From Rhodocyclaceae bacterium (GTDB lineage Bacteria > Pseudomonadota > Gammaproteobacteria > Burkholderiales > Rhodocyclaceae): a stretch of DNA of 64,000 nt. Location: assembly GCA_016718525.1 (NCBI GenBank), contig JADKDD010000002.1, positions 496,001 through 560,000 of the forward strand, given 5' to 3'. Positions 54,495-63,582 of this stretch are shown here, in pieces (position 1 is the stretch's first letter; every line of letters begins with the position of its first letter). The position numbers were made by a program, and so were the translations under genes. The notes beneath the pieces are model-generated. The model made no database searches, was not told the origin of the DNA, and was given only the letters and a program-made list of their open reading frames with translations.

Positions 54495-56297
54495 ATGCGC
54501 GCCAGTCAATTCTTCATCAATACACTCAAAGAGGCTCCATCCGACGCAGAAATCGTCAGCCACCAACTGATGCTGCGCGCCGGATTGATTCGCCGGCTCG
54601 CCGGCGGCATTTATACGTGGATGCCACTGGGGTTGCGTGTGCTGCGGAAAGTGGAAAATATCGTGCGCGAGGAAATGAATCGCGCCGGTGCCATGGAGAT
54701 GCTGATGCCCGCAGTGCAGCCGTTTGAGCTGTGGGAGGAGTCCGGTCGCGGACCAAAATACGGGCCGGAACTTTTGCGCTTGAAGGACAGGCATCAGCGC
54801 GAGTTTGTCATCGGCCCCACGCATGAGGAAGTCATCACCGACGTGGTTCGCCGCGAAGTGAGAAGCTACCGGCAGCTCCCGCGTCACTTTTACCAAATTC
54901 AAACCAAATTTCGCGATGAAATCCGGCCGCGTTTCGGGGTGATGCGCGGGCGCGAATTTCTGATGAAAGACGGTTACTCGTTTCACACCTCATTTGCCGA
55001 CCTGCAGCGCGAGTATCAGGTGATGTATGAAACCTATACCCGGATATTCACTAGATTGGGTCTCAAGTTCCGTGCAGTGGCCGCCGATACCGGGGCCATT
55101 GGCGGCACGGGCTCACACGAGTTTCATGTACTTGCCGATTCAGGCGAAGACGCCATCGCTTTCTGTCCTGATTCCGACTATGCGGCGAATGTCGAGTTGG
55201 CTGAGGCCATCCTAGCTCCCGCCGAAGGCGCTGTTACCTTCCCTCTCTCTCAGGGAGAGGGACCGAGGGAGAGGGTGGGGGGTGAGCACATATCGCCAGT
55301 TGGTGCCGGCGACACGCCGTCAAATTCGCAACCGCTAATGCAAAAGGTCGCAACGCCCGGCAAAGCCCGCTGTGAAGATGTCGCCGAATTTCTTGGCCTT
55401 CCGCTCACTCAGACCGTCAAGTGCATCGCCTTGATGACTGAGAAGCCTGAGGGGGCAGGCGAATTCGTACTTCTCTTGTTGCGCGGCGATCACGGGCTGA
55501 ACGAGATCAAGGCGCAAAAAGTGATCGGTGATTTTCGCTTTGCTCGCGAGGATGAAATTGTTGCAGCCTTGGGCAGCAAACCCGGTTATATCGGACCGGT
55601 AGGCTACGTCGGCAGGTTGGTCGTGGATCGATCCGTGGCAGTGATGCGCAACTTTGTTTGCGGTGCCAACGATGAAGGTTTTCACTTGACCGGGGTAAAT
55701 TTCGGTCGTGATTTGCCGGTACCGGAAACCGTGGCGGATATTCGCAACGTGGTCGAGAATGACCCTTCACCCGATGGCAAAGGGAAGCTCTCGCTATGTC
55801 GCGGAATCGAAGTCGGACATATTTTTCAGTTGCGCACCAAATACGCCGAGGCGCTCAAATGCACCTTCCTCGATGAGTCGGGTAAGGATCAAGTAATGGA
55901 AATGGGCTGCTACGGCATTGGCATTTCGCGTATCGTCGGCGCTGCGATAGAACAGGGAAATGACCAGCGCGGGATTATTTTCCCGACAGCCATTGCCCCT
56001 TTTGCGGTTGTCATCGTACCGATGAACTATGCCAAATCAGAACCCGTGCGCGCGGCGGCAAACGCACTGCACGATGAATTGCAAAATGCAGGCATCGACG
56101 TCATGCTGGACGACCGCGATGAACGAGCCGGCAGCATGTTCGCCGACTGGGAATTGATCGGTGTGCCGCATCGTGTGGTGGTCGGAGAACGCGGCCTCAA
56201 AGACGGCAAACTTGAATACAAGGGTCGCACCGATACCGACTCGACGTTGGTCGATGTGACGAGCATGAGTGGCTTCTTGCTGGAGGCCATCGGCTAA
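54495..56297 (+). CDS. proS: Prolyl-tRNA synthetase with repeat-derived insertion
   Basis: A class II synthetase charging tRNA-Pro. Motif 1 region (RLAGGIYTWMPLG), motif 2 (TKFRDEIRPRFGVMRGREFLMKD, read here in two parts: TKFRDEIRPRFG and MRGREFLMKDGYSFH) and motif 3 (MGCYGIGISRIVGAA) are present. The editing domain begins at KVATPGKARCEDVAEFLG. Before it, residues about 249-280 are a low-complexity insert encoded by two repeats in tandem (SQGEGPRERVGG and SPVGAGDTPS). The total of 600 residues exceeds the usual 570-580 by about that insert. The 3' end is 4 bases from the transglycosylase start. Confidence 0.95.
   Translation: MRASQFFINTLKEAPSDAEIVSHQLMLRAGLIRRLAGGIYTWMPLGLRVLRKVENIVREEMNRAGAMEMLMPAVQPFELWEESGRGPKYGPELLRLKDRHQREFVIGPTHEEVITDVVRREVRSYRQLPRHFYQIQTKFRDEIRPRFGVMRGREFLMKDGYSFHTSFADLQREYQVMYETYTRIFTRLGLKFRAVAADTGAIGGTGSHEFHVLADSGEDAIAFCPDSDYAANVELAEAILAPAEGAVTFPLSQGEGPRERVGGEHISPVGAGDTPSNSQPLMQKVATPGKARCEDVAEFLGLPLTQTVKCIALMTEKPEGAGEFVLLLLRGDHGLNEIKAQKVIGDFRFAREDEIVAALGSKPGYIGPVGYVGRLVVDRSVAVMRNFVCGANDEGFHLTGVNFGRDLPVPETVADIRNVVENDPSPDGKGKLSLCRGIEVGHIFQLRTKYAEALKCTFLDESGKDQVMEMGCYGIGISRIVGAAIEQGNDQRGIIFPTAIAPFAVVIVPMNYAKSEPVRAAANALHDELQNAGIDVMLDDRDERAGSMFADWELIGVPHRVVVGERGLKDGKLEYKGRTDTDSTLVDVTSMSGFLLEAIG
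55241..55285. repeat. CCCTCTC/GAGAGGG palindromic repeat inside proS
   Basis: CCCTCTCTCTCAGGGAGAGG is followed by a second GAGGGAGAGGGTGGGGG block. It can form a CCCTCTC/GAGAGGG hairpin and resembles purine-rich palindromic intergenic repeats seen in many proteobacteria. Here it is in frame and encodes PLSQGEGPRERVGG, directly before the dispersed element at 55295. Confidence 0.75.
55295..55321 (+). repeat. Dispersed 27-bp element, copy 9 (in proS)
   Basis: GCCAGTTGGTGCCGGC followed by GACACGCCGTC, one change from consensus. It is in sense orientation and encodes PVGAGDTPS in the linker before the editing domain. Confidence 0.92.
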
Positions 56298-56301
56298 GAC
56301 C

Positions 56302-56925
56302 ATGAGCTTGGCAATGCGCAAACTCTTCGCATTGATGCTATTTGCAGTCAGCAGTGCGGTCATCGCCGGTAACCAGCAGTACGAGCCCTTGGCCGCCAGC
56401 GTGCGTGCTGCACTTTCGGCGGCGATCGCTGACAAAGTGGCGCCGATCCCGCAGTTTGCCAGCGTGCCGGACAAGCTGGATTGGGTGAATTGGCAGGCTG
56501 ACATGTCAGGTCGCCTCGCCAAGCGTATCCCGGACCGGGATACACGTCTCGATTTTTTGACCACGGTTTACTACGAAGCGAAGCGGGCGGGATTGGATCC
56601 GCAAATGGTGCTTGGCTTGATCCAGGTTGAGAGCGGATTCAAGAAATACGCGGTGTCGTCGGTAGGTGCACGCGGTTACATGCAGGTAATGCCTTTCTGG
56701 AAAGGTTTAATCGGCACTGAAAGAGACAACTTGTTCAGCCTGCGCACGAACTTGCGCTACGGCTGCACCATCTTGCGGCACTATCTGGACATCGAGCGTG
56801 GAGATTTATATCGCGCTCTCGGCCGCTACAACGGTAGCCTCGGACAACCGGAATATCCCACCATGGTGCGTATTGCCTGGGAGAGGCAGTGGAACTGGAA
56901 CAAAACGGCAGCACCTGCGTCTTGA
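56302..56925 (+). CDS. Lytic transglycosylase (SLT domain)
   Basis: A periplasmic murein lyase. A signal peptide (MSLAMRKLFALMLFAVSSAVIA) precedes a helical segment and the SLT domain from about residue 95. The catalytic Glu is in LIQVESGFKKYAVSS; GYMQVMPFWKG and RYNGSLGQPEYP are conserved. It has 207 residues from ATG 56302; ATG 56314 is an alternative. It lies just downstream of proS, a common place in betaproteobacteria. Confidence 0.9.
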   Translation: MSLAMRKLFALMLFAVSSAVIAGNQQYEPLAASVRAALSAAIADKVAPIPQFASVPDKLDWVNWQADMSGRLAKRIPDRDTRLDFLTTVYYEAKRAGLDPQMVLGLIQVESGFKKYAVSSVGARGYMQVMPFWKGLIGTERDNLFSLRTNLRYGCTILRHYLDIERGDLYRALGRYNGSLGQPEYPTMVRIAWERQWNWNKTAAPAS

Positions 56926-56938
56926 TCTGTTCAGGCAG

Positions 56939-57307
56939 TCAAGTCATAAAAAAGGCGGCGATTTTGTTGCCGTCGAAATCGCGAAAGTAAGCGGCATAAA
57001 AAGTGTCGCTGCGCGCCCCTGGCGGGCCATCATCAGTAGCGCCAAGCGAAAGCGCGGTATGGTAGAACTTGTCCACGTCAGCCTTGGAATCCATGACCAT
57101 CGCGATCATGACGCCGTTGCCGAAGGTTGCTGGTTGCTGGTTGAACGGCGTCATCACACCGAAGCCGGGTGACATCGGGCCATTGCTCCAGGCAACTCCT
57201 TGTTCGCCTTCAAAAACCCGCGTGGCGCCAATGGAACCGAACAACTTTTCATAGAACTCAATGGCTCGCGGCAAATCATTGGTGCCAACGGTTACATAGC
57301 CAATCAT
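56939..57307 (-). CDS. VOC-family (glyoxalase-like) protein
   Basis: A 122-residue protein of the vicinal-oxygen-chelate fold, starting MIGYVTVGTNDLPRAIEFYEKL with the typical first beta-strand and helix, and ending YFRDFDGNKIAAF, the conserved metal-binding strand. It is related to uncharacterised glyoxalase/bleomycin-resistance-like proteins; the substrate is unknown. It is convergent with the transglycosylase gene, 13 bases apart. Confidence 0.88.
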   Translation of the reverse strand: MIGYVTVGTNDLPRAIEFYEKLFGSIGATRVFEGEQGVAWSNGPMSPGFGVMTPFNQQPATFGNGVMIAMVMDSKADVDKFYHTALSLGATDDGPPGARSDTFYAAYFRDFDGNKIAAFFMT

Positions 57308-57431
57308 ATTTATCTCCTCCAGTCGTGGTGACCTGGTACCGATTCTAACGCCGCGTCGGGGAGAAGATTTGCCGCATTTTTTGCGCTGTGATCAACCACT
57401 TGGCTTGAACAGCCTAGCTTACATTTGACGG

Positions 57432-57950
57432 ATGTCTATCTCGATTCTCCGGCCCCGTTGCGCAATCGTTTGCGTGATCTTAGTCGTCGCAGGTTGTGCA
57501 TCGCTGTCGCCAGAGAGCAAATCGCCGAACGGCACATCTGCCGACCTGCATGTCCAATCGCCCACCGGTCTTGAAAAGGCCAATGATGTGGTGATTTACG
57601 CACTGGGTCTGGTGGAAACCGGTTATCGTTTTGGCGGCAAGAACCCGGATGCAGGCCTCGATTGCAGCGGCATGGTCAGTTATGTCTTCAAGCATGCAGC
57701 GGGGTTTGCTCTGAAAGGCTCGGCGCTGGATATCGCGCGACAGGGGCGGGCGATTGAGCGTGGTTCGCTACGTCCAGGCGATCTGGTTTTCTTCAACACC
57801 ACCGGCGCACCATATTCCCACGTCGGAATTTACATCGGCGATCAGCGATTCGTTCACGCGCCCAGCAATGCCGGCAAAGTACGGACCGAAAGCCTCACCA
57901 ATGGTTGGTTCGCCTCGCGCATCGAGGCGACACGAAGGTACTTTGAATAG
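57432..57950 (+). CDS. NlpC/P60-family lipoprotein (cell-wall endopeptidase)
   Basis: A peptidoglycan endopeptidase-like lipoprotein of 172 residues. The signal ends in the lipobox LVVAGC at about residue 22. The NlpC/P60 domain has the catalytic Cys in LDCSGMVSYVF, His in YSHVGIYIG and the third polar residue in FVHAPS. The YRFGGKNPDAG motif precedes the Cys. It stands alone, 124 bases after the VOC gene (divergent) and 1 base from the convergent TetR gene. Confidence 0.92.
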   Translation: MSISILRPRCAIVCVILVVAGCASLSPESKSPNGTSADLHVQSPTGLEKANDVVIYALGLVETGYRFGGKNPDAGLDCSGMVSYVFKHAAGFALKGSALDIARQGRAIERGSLRPGDLVFFNTTGAPYSHVGIYIGDQRFVHAPSNAGKVRTESLTNGWFASRIEATRRYFE

Positions 57951-57951
57951 C

Positions 57952-58578
57952 CTAGTTTTTTTCGTGCAACACGAGGGCGCAGAGCTGCCTTGCAATGGCT
58001 TGTGGATCGCTGGCACCTGTCTCGTCGTACCATTGCGCTGACCAATTGATCGCGCCGAGGATCAACTTACGCGCGACGGCGCTGGCATCATGTAAATGGC
58101 CGCTGGCTTGAAGTCTATCCAACACAGCCGAAAAAACTTCTTCGTAGCGTGCGCTCATGCGATGCACGATGGCGCGTTCGGCCGGGTCGAGCAGGCGTGA
58201 TTCGTACAACATCACCCAGGCAAAATCACGCCCGGGTCCAAGCAAATAATTCATGTGAGTGGCGACGCAATCTTCAAAACATTCACGTGCTGGCTGCCCT
58301 TTGGCGATCACCATTTCCAGATTCCTGAGCATGACTTCGATGCCTTCGGTGGTCACGGTAAATAAAATTTCATGCTTGCTTTTGAAATGATAGAAGGGGG
58401 AGCCGGAGCGCATCCCGACCGCATCGGCAATATCGCGAATCGTCGTGCCGTTGTAACCCTTTTGGCGGAACAGGCGTCCGGCGGCGCGGATAATGTCACC
58501 ACGCCGATTGCCCTCCTCACCCGAGGTTGGGGCAACTGGGGGCGCATCGGCAGCCGATGGCACTGTCATGTCAGTCAT
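57952..58578 (-). CDS. TetR-family transcriptional regulator
   Basis: A repressor-type regulator of 208 residues with an N-terminal helix-turn-helix (IIRAAGRLFRQKGYNGTTIRDIADAVGMRSGSPFYHFKSK, here in parts: RLFRQKGYNGTTIRDIADAV and GSPFYHFKSK). The C-terminal ligand domain is typical of acyl-CoA responsive TetR proteins, but the ligand is not evident. The ATG at 58578 overlaps the enoyl-CoA hydratase stop by 8 bases, so it is coupled to a fatty-acid type operon and may control it. A candidate operator lies at 63583. Confidence 0.9.
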   Translation of the reverse strand: MTDMTVPSAADAPPVAPTSGEEGNRRGDIIRAAGRLFRQKGYNGTTIRDIADAVGMRSGSPFYHFKSKHEILFTVTTEGIEVMLRNLEMVIAKGQPARECFEDCVATHMNYLLGPGRDFAWVMLYESRLLDPAERAIVHRMSARYEEVFSAVLDRLQASGHLHDASAVARKLILGAINWSAQWYDETGASDPQAIARQLCALVLHEKN

Positions 58579-59344
58579 GGTCAAAGCGGCCATGCCGGCC
58601 GGCACCACTGGAAAATTGACTGGCACCTTTGAGGGTTTCGCCGCTCTCCAACACCTGTTTGCCGTGGCCGAACTCATTGACGATCGCTTGTTGCAAATTC
58701 ATGCCCCATTGCTCATAGCTCGATAAACGATCATGGCGCATACACAGCTGCGGGAAGCTGGCGATTTGCCTGGCCAAGGTCTCCGCGGCCACTCGTGCTG
58801 TTCCATCGGCGACGACCCGGTTAGCCAGTCCAAAACTCAGCGCTTCTTCCGCGCCAACCGGCCGACCTGTCAGGATCATGTCCAACGCACGTGAATGCCC
58901 GATCAGACGCGCCAAGCGCACCGTCCCGCCATCAACCAAAGGTACCCCCCAGCGCCGGCAAAACACGCCGAATACGGCCGACTGATCCGCGACGCGCAAA
59001 TCTGCCCACAGTGCCAGTTCAAGCCCGCCGGCGACAGAGTGCCCTGAAACGGCAGCGATCACCGGCTTGGACAACAACATTCGGGTCGGTCCCAGCGGAC
59101 CGTTGCCGGTCTCCTTGAGCTCCCATTTTTCCGGTCCGTTGGACAAAGACTTGAGATCCGCCCCGGCGCAAAAATAACCGCCCTCACCACACAACACCGC
59201 GACGTGCGCAGTTGCGTCGCGATCAAAGGCCTCGAAGGCGTCGACCAAAGCCTGCGCGGTAGGTTGATCAATTGCATTGCGAACTTCCGGGCGATTGATG
59301 ATGACTGTTGTCACCGCGCCGTTTTTCTCAATCTTGACGGTCAT
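58571..59344 (-). CDS. Enoyl-CoA hydratase/isomerase
   Basis: A crotonase-fold enzyme of 257 residues. The oxyanion-hole motifs GEGGYFCAGADLKSL and SGHSVAGGLELALWADLRVA are intact, with the RWGVPLVDGGTVRL segment carrying a Glu-to-other variation typical of non-standard members. Start ATG 59344 overlaps the dehydrogenase stop (ATGA). It is the second gene of a dehydrogenase-hydratase-regulator operon. Confidence 0.92.
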   Translation of the reverse strand: MTVKIEKNGAVTTVIINRPEVRNAIDQPTAQALVDAFEAFDRDATAHVAVLCGEGGYFCAGADLKSLSNGPEKWELKETGNGPLGPTRMLLSKPVIAAVSGHSVAGGLELALWADLRVADQSAVFGVFCRRWGVPLVDGGTVRLARLIGHSRALDMILTGRPVGAEEALSFGLANRVVADGTARVAAETLARQIASFPQLCMRHDRLSSYEQWGMNLQQAIVNEFGHGKQVLESGETLKGASQFSSGAGRHGRFDHD

Positions 59345-61050
59345 GCGTTCAACCCGCTGGCCGGCCATGCGCGCGCCAGAATTTTGCCGATGTTTCCATC
59401 AATGTGGCCGTCACTTGGTGCTGGTAACACGCCGTAGGCCGCGCCCCATTTGCCATCAACGGCGAAACGCGAGACACAAAAGGTTTCCGCAACTGCCGTA
59501 GGCGCGTGCTGGAGCAGAAGACTGCCCTGCACTGCCAAGGCGATCTTTTGCATCAACTCGCGGGCGCGAAACTCTAGTTCTGCGGGACTGCTGGTCAGCT
59601 TGCCGAGCAAGTCCTTGAGCCCGGATACATGCGCGTCAAACTGCTTGTCCATACCGCGTGCCGGCGCGAGTTCCGCTTCCAGCGCTTCCACAACGCGCGG
59701 ATTTTTTGACAATGCGCGTAGCGTATCCAAACCCATCACATTGCCGGAGCCCTCCCAAATTGAATTGAGCGGCATCTGCCGGAAAATTCGCCCCAAGGGG
59801 CCATCTTCGACGTAGCCGTTGCCGCCCCAGACTTCCATTGCTTCGGCACCGAAGATCGAGCCGCGTTTGCAGACCCAATATTTTGCGACCGGCGTCAGCA
59901 CGCGCGCCAACAACGCTTCCTGTTCATCCGATTTTCGATCAAACGCACGCGCGAGACGCATGCCCAACACTGTCGATGCCTCCGATTCCAGCGCCAGATC
60001 AGCCAACACGTTTTGCATCATCGGTTGTTCGATCAGGCGCCGACCAAAGACTTGACGGTGACTGGCGTGATGTATGGCTTGCGACAGTGCCGCGCGCATT
60101 TGCGAACTGGTGCCGAGCACACAATCGAGCCGCGTATAGGTGCCCATTTCGAGAATCGTCTGGATACCGCGCGATTCCTTACCCACGCGCCAGGCGCGCG
60201 CGCCGCAAAACTCAACTTCCGATCCTGCATTCGAGCGATCACCCACCTTGTCTTTCAGACGCTGCAGGCGAATCTCGTTTTGCTTTCCATCGGGGCCGAA
60301 GCGCGGCAGAAAAAAGCAGGTGGGCGCGTGGTTGCCGCCGGAACCGGTCTGCGCCAAAATCAAAAACGCATCGCACATCGGCGCCGAGAAAAACCACTTG
60401 TGACCGGTAATGCGATATTCGCTGCCCCATTCTGATTCGCCCGCATACGTAGCCATCGTGGTGTTGGCACGCACATCCGAACCGCCTTGCTTCTCGGTCA
60501 TGCCCATGCCGAAAGTCACGCCGCCTTTCTGCAGACCGGGAATGAAGCGCTTATCGTAATCGGCCGAGATCGCTTTGCTGACCCAGTCAGCCAGTTTCGG
60601 TTCATGTTGTATCGCAGGGACAACCGCATAGGTCATGGTGGTCGGGCACAGCGTGCCGTTATCGATTTCACCCATCATCATGAAAAATGCGGCCCGCGCC
60701 ACATGTGCACCGGTGCGCGGTTCCGCCCAAGGCCTCCCCGAAGCGCCATGCCGTTTGATGTACCCCATCAACTCGTGATAGCTGGGATGAAACTCGACTT
60801 CGTCGCGGCGATTGCCGGTGGCATCGAAGAGTTTCAATGTCGGCGGATTTTTGTTGGCAATGATGCCGCGCTCAAACATTTCAGCGCGGCCCAGTTCACT
60901 CCCGCGTTCGAGCAGTTCGGCGTCAGCCCATTTTGCACCTTCGCGGGTAACCGCCTCCCTAAGGGCCAGGTTGGCTGTGTACAGGTTGTAGTCCGCCAGC
61001 GGCGGGGTCTGATTGAAAACCTCGTGCGTGGTGTGGGCGAGCGCTTCCAT
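59341..61050 (-). CDS. Acyl-CoA dehydrogenase, AidB-like
   Basis: An FAD-dependent acyl-CoA dehydrogenase of 569 residues of the AidB type, with GVTFGMGMTEKQGGSDVRANTT, YRITGHKWFFSAPMCDAFL and the ERF-like end IWEGSGNVMGLDTLRAL. The N-terminus begins NQTPPLADYNLYTANLAL as in E. coli AidB, a protein linked to alkylation resistance, but the operon with enoyl-CoA hydratase suggests catabolism. Its C-terminal YGVLPAPSDGH is encoded by a repeat copy, though similar residues are natural there. Confidence 0.92.
   Translation of the reverse strand: MEALAHTTHEVFNQTPPLADYNLYTANLALREAVTREGAKWADAELLERGSELGRAEMFERGIIANKNPPTLKLFDATGNRRDEVEFHPSYHELMGYIKRHGASGRPWAEPRTGAHVARAAFFMMMGEIDNGTLCPTTMTYAVVPAIQHEPKLADWVSKAISADYDKRFIPGLQKGGVTFGMGMTEKQGGSDVRANTTMATYAGESEWGSEYRITGHKWFFSAPMCDAFLILAQTGSGGNHAPTCFFLPRFGPDGKQNEIRLQRLKDKVGDRSNAGSEVEFCGARAWRVGKESRGIQTILEMGTYTRLDCVLGTSSQMRAALSQAIHHASHRQVFGRRLIEQPMMQNVLADLALESEASTVLGMRLARAFDRKSDEQEALLARVLTPVAKYWVCKRGSIFGAEAMEVWGGNGYVEDGPLGRIFRQMPLNSIWEGSGNVMGLDTLRALSKNPRVVEALEAELAPARGMDKQFDAHVSGLKDLLGKLTSSPAELEFRARELMQKIALAVQGSLLLQHAPTAVAETFCVSRFAVDGKWGAAYGVLPAPSDGHIDGNIGKILARAWPASGLNA
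59411..59436 (+). repeat. Dispersed 27-bp element, copy 10 (in acyl-CoA dehydrogenase)
   Basis: TCACTTGGTGCTGGTAACACGCCGTAGG, one of the more diverged copies. It is antisense to the gene and encodes YGVLPAPSDG near the C-terminus, where relatives commonly read YG.LP.G.D. Confidence 0.7.
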
Positions 61051-61059
61051 TGATAGCGA

Positions 61060-62340
61060 CTACTTATTGAGGTGCGCCGCCATGGCGCGATACGCGGGCA
61101 ATGCCAATGGATCCTGCGCTGCGTTTGCCGCAATCGGGTGTGAGCCAAATCGGGCAATCACCATTTGGTTTTTGGGATCAACATAAATGGCTTGACCGTG
61201 AATTCCGCGTGCAGAGTAAGCGCCGTAATCGGTCACCCACCACATGTTGCGATACGACCAATTGGGCAACAACTTGTACCCGGCCTTGGCGAATTTTGCC
61301 TTGTCGGCGCCGTTGGCAATATCCGCCACCACGGCAGCAGGAACGACTTGCTGGCCGTTGAATTTGCCTCCCAAGCGCATCATCTCGCCAACCCGGGCAA
61401 AGTCACGCAAATTGGCATTCAGTCCGCCGCCGCCCATCTCGGCGCCGATGCTATCCACGGCGATGTAAGCGTCTTGTTCCGCACCAATCTTTTGCCAGAT
61501 TCTTTCTGATAACAGTGTTGCCAAATTCTTGCCGCTGACGCGCCGCAGTATCCACGCCAGTACTTCGGTATTAACTGTCTTGTAGGCGAAGGCCTGATCG
61601 TGCTCGCCCTCTTTCTGCAAGCCGACAAGAAAGTCATACGCAGTGCGCGGACCTTTGTAATCCAGCCCGATGGGCGCCATGCCGACAGCAGCTGCATAGG
61701 CCCAAATTTCCGCTTTGGGGTCTGCGTAATTCTCCGAGTAGCGCACACCGATCGTCATGTCCATCACTTGCCGCACCGTCGCATCACCGTAGGCGGTCTC
61801 TTTGAGCTCCGGCAAATATTTGATCACCGGCGCATTGGCATCGAGCTTGCCTTCGTGCACCAACATCGCAGCCAAAGTTCCAACGAAAGACTTGGTGACC
61901 GACATGGCAATGTGTTGCCCGTTGGTGTCAAGTGCGCCAATGTATTTCTCGTAAACAATCTTGCCTTTGTGCATCACCACTACACCATCGGTGTAAGTCA
62001 GTGCCAACATTTCCTTCCATGTGCGTGGCGCACCGTTCATGTCGGTGAAGGCTAAGCCATCGAGGTCCTTCAGCGCGTAGGGCAATTTGGTCGGGGTACC
62101 GTTATCTCTGGCCACTCGCGCAGTCGGTACCAACTCGCGAATATGTGAGAACGACCATCGTGTATTCGGGAACTTCAGCGAGCTGCCATCAATAAAGCGA
62201 ATAGTTTTATCGGCCGCGGGTGGAAATCCTTGCATCAATCCCAAGGTCAGTGGATCGCTGGCGGCCGCATCGGGATAACTCGGCGTTTGCGCGACAGCAA
62301 TCGTGGTGACCATACTCAACAGCAATAGGTGCGATTTCAT
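61060..62340 (-). CDS. Exported serine hydrolase, beta-lactamase class C type
   Basis: A periplasmic or secreted protein of 426 residues with signal peptide (MKSHLLLLSMVTTIAVAQ). The SxxK motif is MSVTKSFVG near residue 148, the YxN-like motif is YSENY, and HGQAIYVDP takes the place of KTG. Such proteins are esterases, D-amino-acid or 6-aminohexanoate-oligomer type hydrolases rather than true beta-lactamases. It lies 9 bases below the acyl-CoA dehydrogenase in reverse order, between it and the CaiB gene, so it may be part of the same catabolic unit. Confidence 0.88.
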   Translation of the reverse strand: MKSHLLLLSMVTTIAVAQTPSYPDAAASDPLTLGLMQGFPPAADKTIRFIDGSSLKFPNTRWSFSHIRELVPTARVARDNGTPTKLPYALKDLDGLAFTDMNGAPRTWKEMLALTYTDGVVVMHKGKIVYEKYIGALDTNGQHIAMSVTKSFVGTLAAMLVHEGKLDANAPVIKYLPELKETAYGDATVRQVMDMTIGVRYSENYADPKAEIWAYAAAVGMAPIGLDYKGPRTAYDFLVGLQKEGEHDQAFAYKTVNTEVLAWILRRVSGKNLATLLSERIWQKIGAEQDAYIAVDSIGAEMGGGGLNANLRDFARVGEMMRLGGKFNGQQVVPAAVVADIANGADKAKFAKAGYKLLPNWSYRNMWWVTDYGAYSARGIHGQAIYVDPKNQMVIARFGSHPIAANAAQDPLALPAYRAMAAHLNK

Positions 62341-62374
62341 TGTTTCCTCCTCCGGCGTAGGTGAATTATTTTGA

Positions 62375-63526
62375 TCAGCCGACGATGCCAGCTTTGCTTA
62401 GTTCTGCGATGCGCTCATTGCTGATTCCCAGCGTGCCAAGGATACTGGCAAACGACACCGTATCACCAGCACCAACTGGCGCGCGTGATTGAGCATTGTC
62501 CGTGCCGTCGCCTGAGAAGCGCGGTGCAGCAGCGGCCTGAATCTGCCGCCCATCGTTGTGATACATCCGGCGAGCGACATTGTGTGGGTGCGCGGCCGCT
62601 TCTTCCAAAGTCAGCACCGGCGCGAAGCAGGCCTCGGTGCCTTCCAGCAGTTCGCACCATGCAGCGCGCGGTTTGCTTTTGAACAAGGTGGTCAAGCGTT
62701 GTTTCAGTTCCGGCCAGGTGCGCGAGTCATATTGCCTGGCCAGCGCTACATCGCTGAGACCGAGTTTTTCGATCAAGACCGCGTAGAACTGCGGTTCCAG
62801 CGCGCCGATCGTGATCGCTTTGCCGTCAGCACACTCATAGGCATCGTAAAAGGGTGAATCATGAAATGCGCTGGGATGTTTTCCGTTGAGCATCCCCGCT
62901 GCTTTAAGCGAGAGCGCCAAAGAACCGAGTGAAGCAGCCGCATCGATCATCGCAGCGTCAATCACTGTGCCTTTGCCCGAGCTGCGTGCGCCGAGCACGC
63001 CGCTGACAATGCCAAAAGCCAGATTGAGTCCGCCGGCGGCATCGCCCAGCACCGTGGGTGGCACTTGCGGCAATTCCCCCGGTCGCGCGGCAAGGCTCAT
63101 CAAGCCGGTCAGTGCAACATAATTGATGTCGTGCCCGGCCACCTGTGACAAAGGTCCGCTTTGACCCCAACCGGTCATGCGGCCATAGACCAATTTTTGA
63201 TTTCGTTGCAGACACACATCCGGTCCAAGCCCCAATCGCTCCATCACACCGGGTCGATTGCCCTCGATCAGTGCATCGGCTTTCTCGACCAGTTTGAGTG
63301 CGAGCTCGACGCCTTCCGGCTGCTTCAAGTTAATCCGAACGAACTGCTTGCCTCGCCCCAGCGCATCGACCAAGCCGTCTCCGCGTAGCTGTTCACGTAG
63401 CGCAATCCCACCCATGCGGCCAATCACAGTGACGGTTGCCCCCAGATCGGCGAGCATCATGCCAGCCAACGGACCAGGGCCAATTCCTTCAAATTCAATA
63501 ACTTGTATTCCTTTTAGCGGCTGCAT
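62375..63526 (-). CDS. CaiB/BaiF-family CoA-transferase or alpha-methylacyl-CoA racemase
   Basis: A class III CoA-transferase fold protein of 383 residues, beginning MQPLKGIQVIEFEGIGPGPLAGMMLADLGA as in alpha-methylacyl-CoA racemase (given here in parts: IEFEGIGPGPLAGMMLADLG). The catalytic Asp is in AGHDINYVALTGLMS. The C-terminal linker APVGAGDTVS is repeat-encoded. It is divergent from an acyl-CoA dehydrogenase at 63639 with a palindrome between. Confidence 0.92.
   Translation of the reverse strand: MQPLKGIQVIEFEGIGPGPLAGMMLADLGATVTVIGRMGGIALREQLRGDGLVDALGRGKQFVRINLKQPEGVELALKLVEKADALIEGNRPGVMERLGLGPDVCLQRNQKLVYGRMTGWGQSGPLSQVAGHDINYVALTGLMSLAARPGELPQVPPTVLGDAAGGLNLAFGIVSGVLGARSSGKGTVIDAAMIDAAASLGSLALSLKAAGMLNGKHPSAFHDSPFYDAYECADGKAITIGALEPQFYAVLIEKLGLSDVALARQYDSRTWPELKQRLTTLFKSKPRAAWCELLEGTEACFAPVLTLEEAAAHPHNVARRMYHNDGRQIQAAAAPRFSGDGTDNAQSRAPVGAGDTVSFASILGTLGISNERIAELSKAGIVG
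62454..62480 (-). repeat. Dispersed 27-bp element, copy 11 (in CaiB-type gene)
   Basis: On the minus strand GCCAGTTGGTGCTGG followed by TGATACGGTGTC. It is in sense orientation and encodes APVGAGDTVS, the same peptide as the gltB copy. Confidence 0.85.
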
Positions 63527-63582
63527 GGGGATTTCCTGAGTGCAAAACGATATTCTCAGTCCGGCGTTGTTGACTTGTCAAG

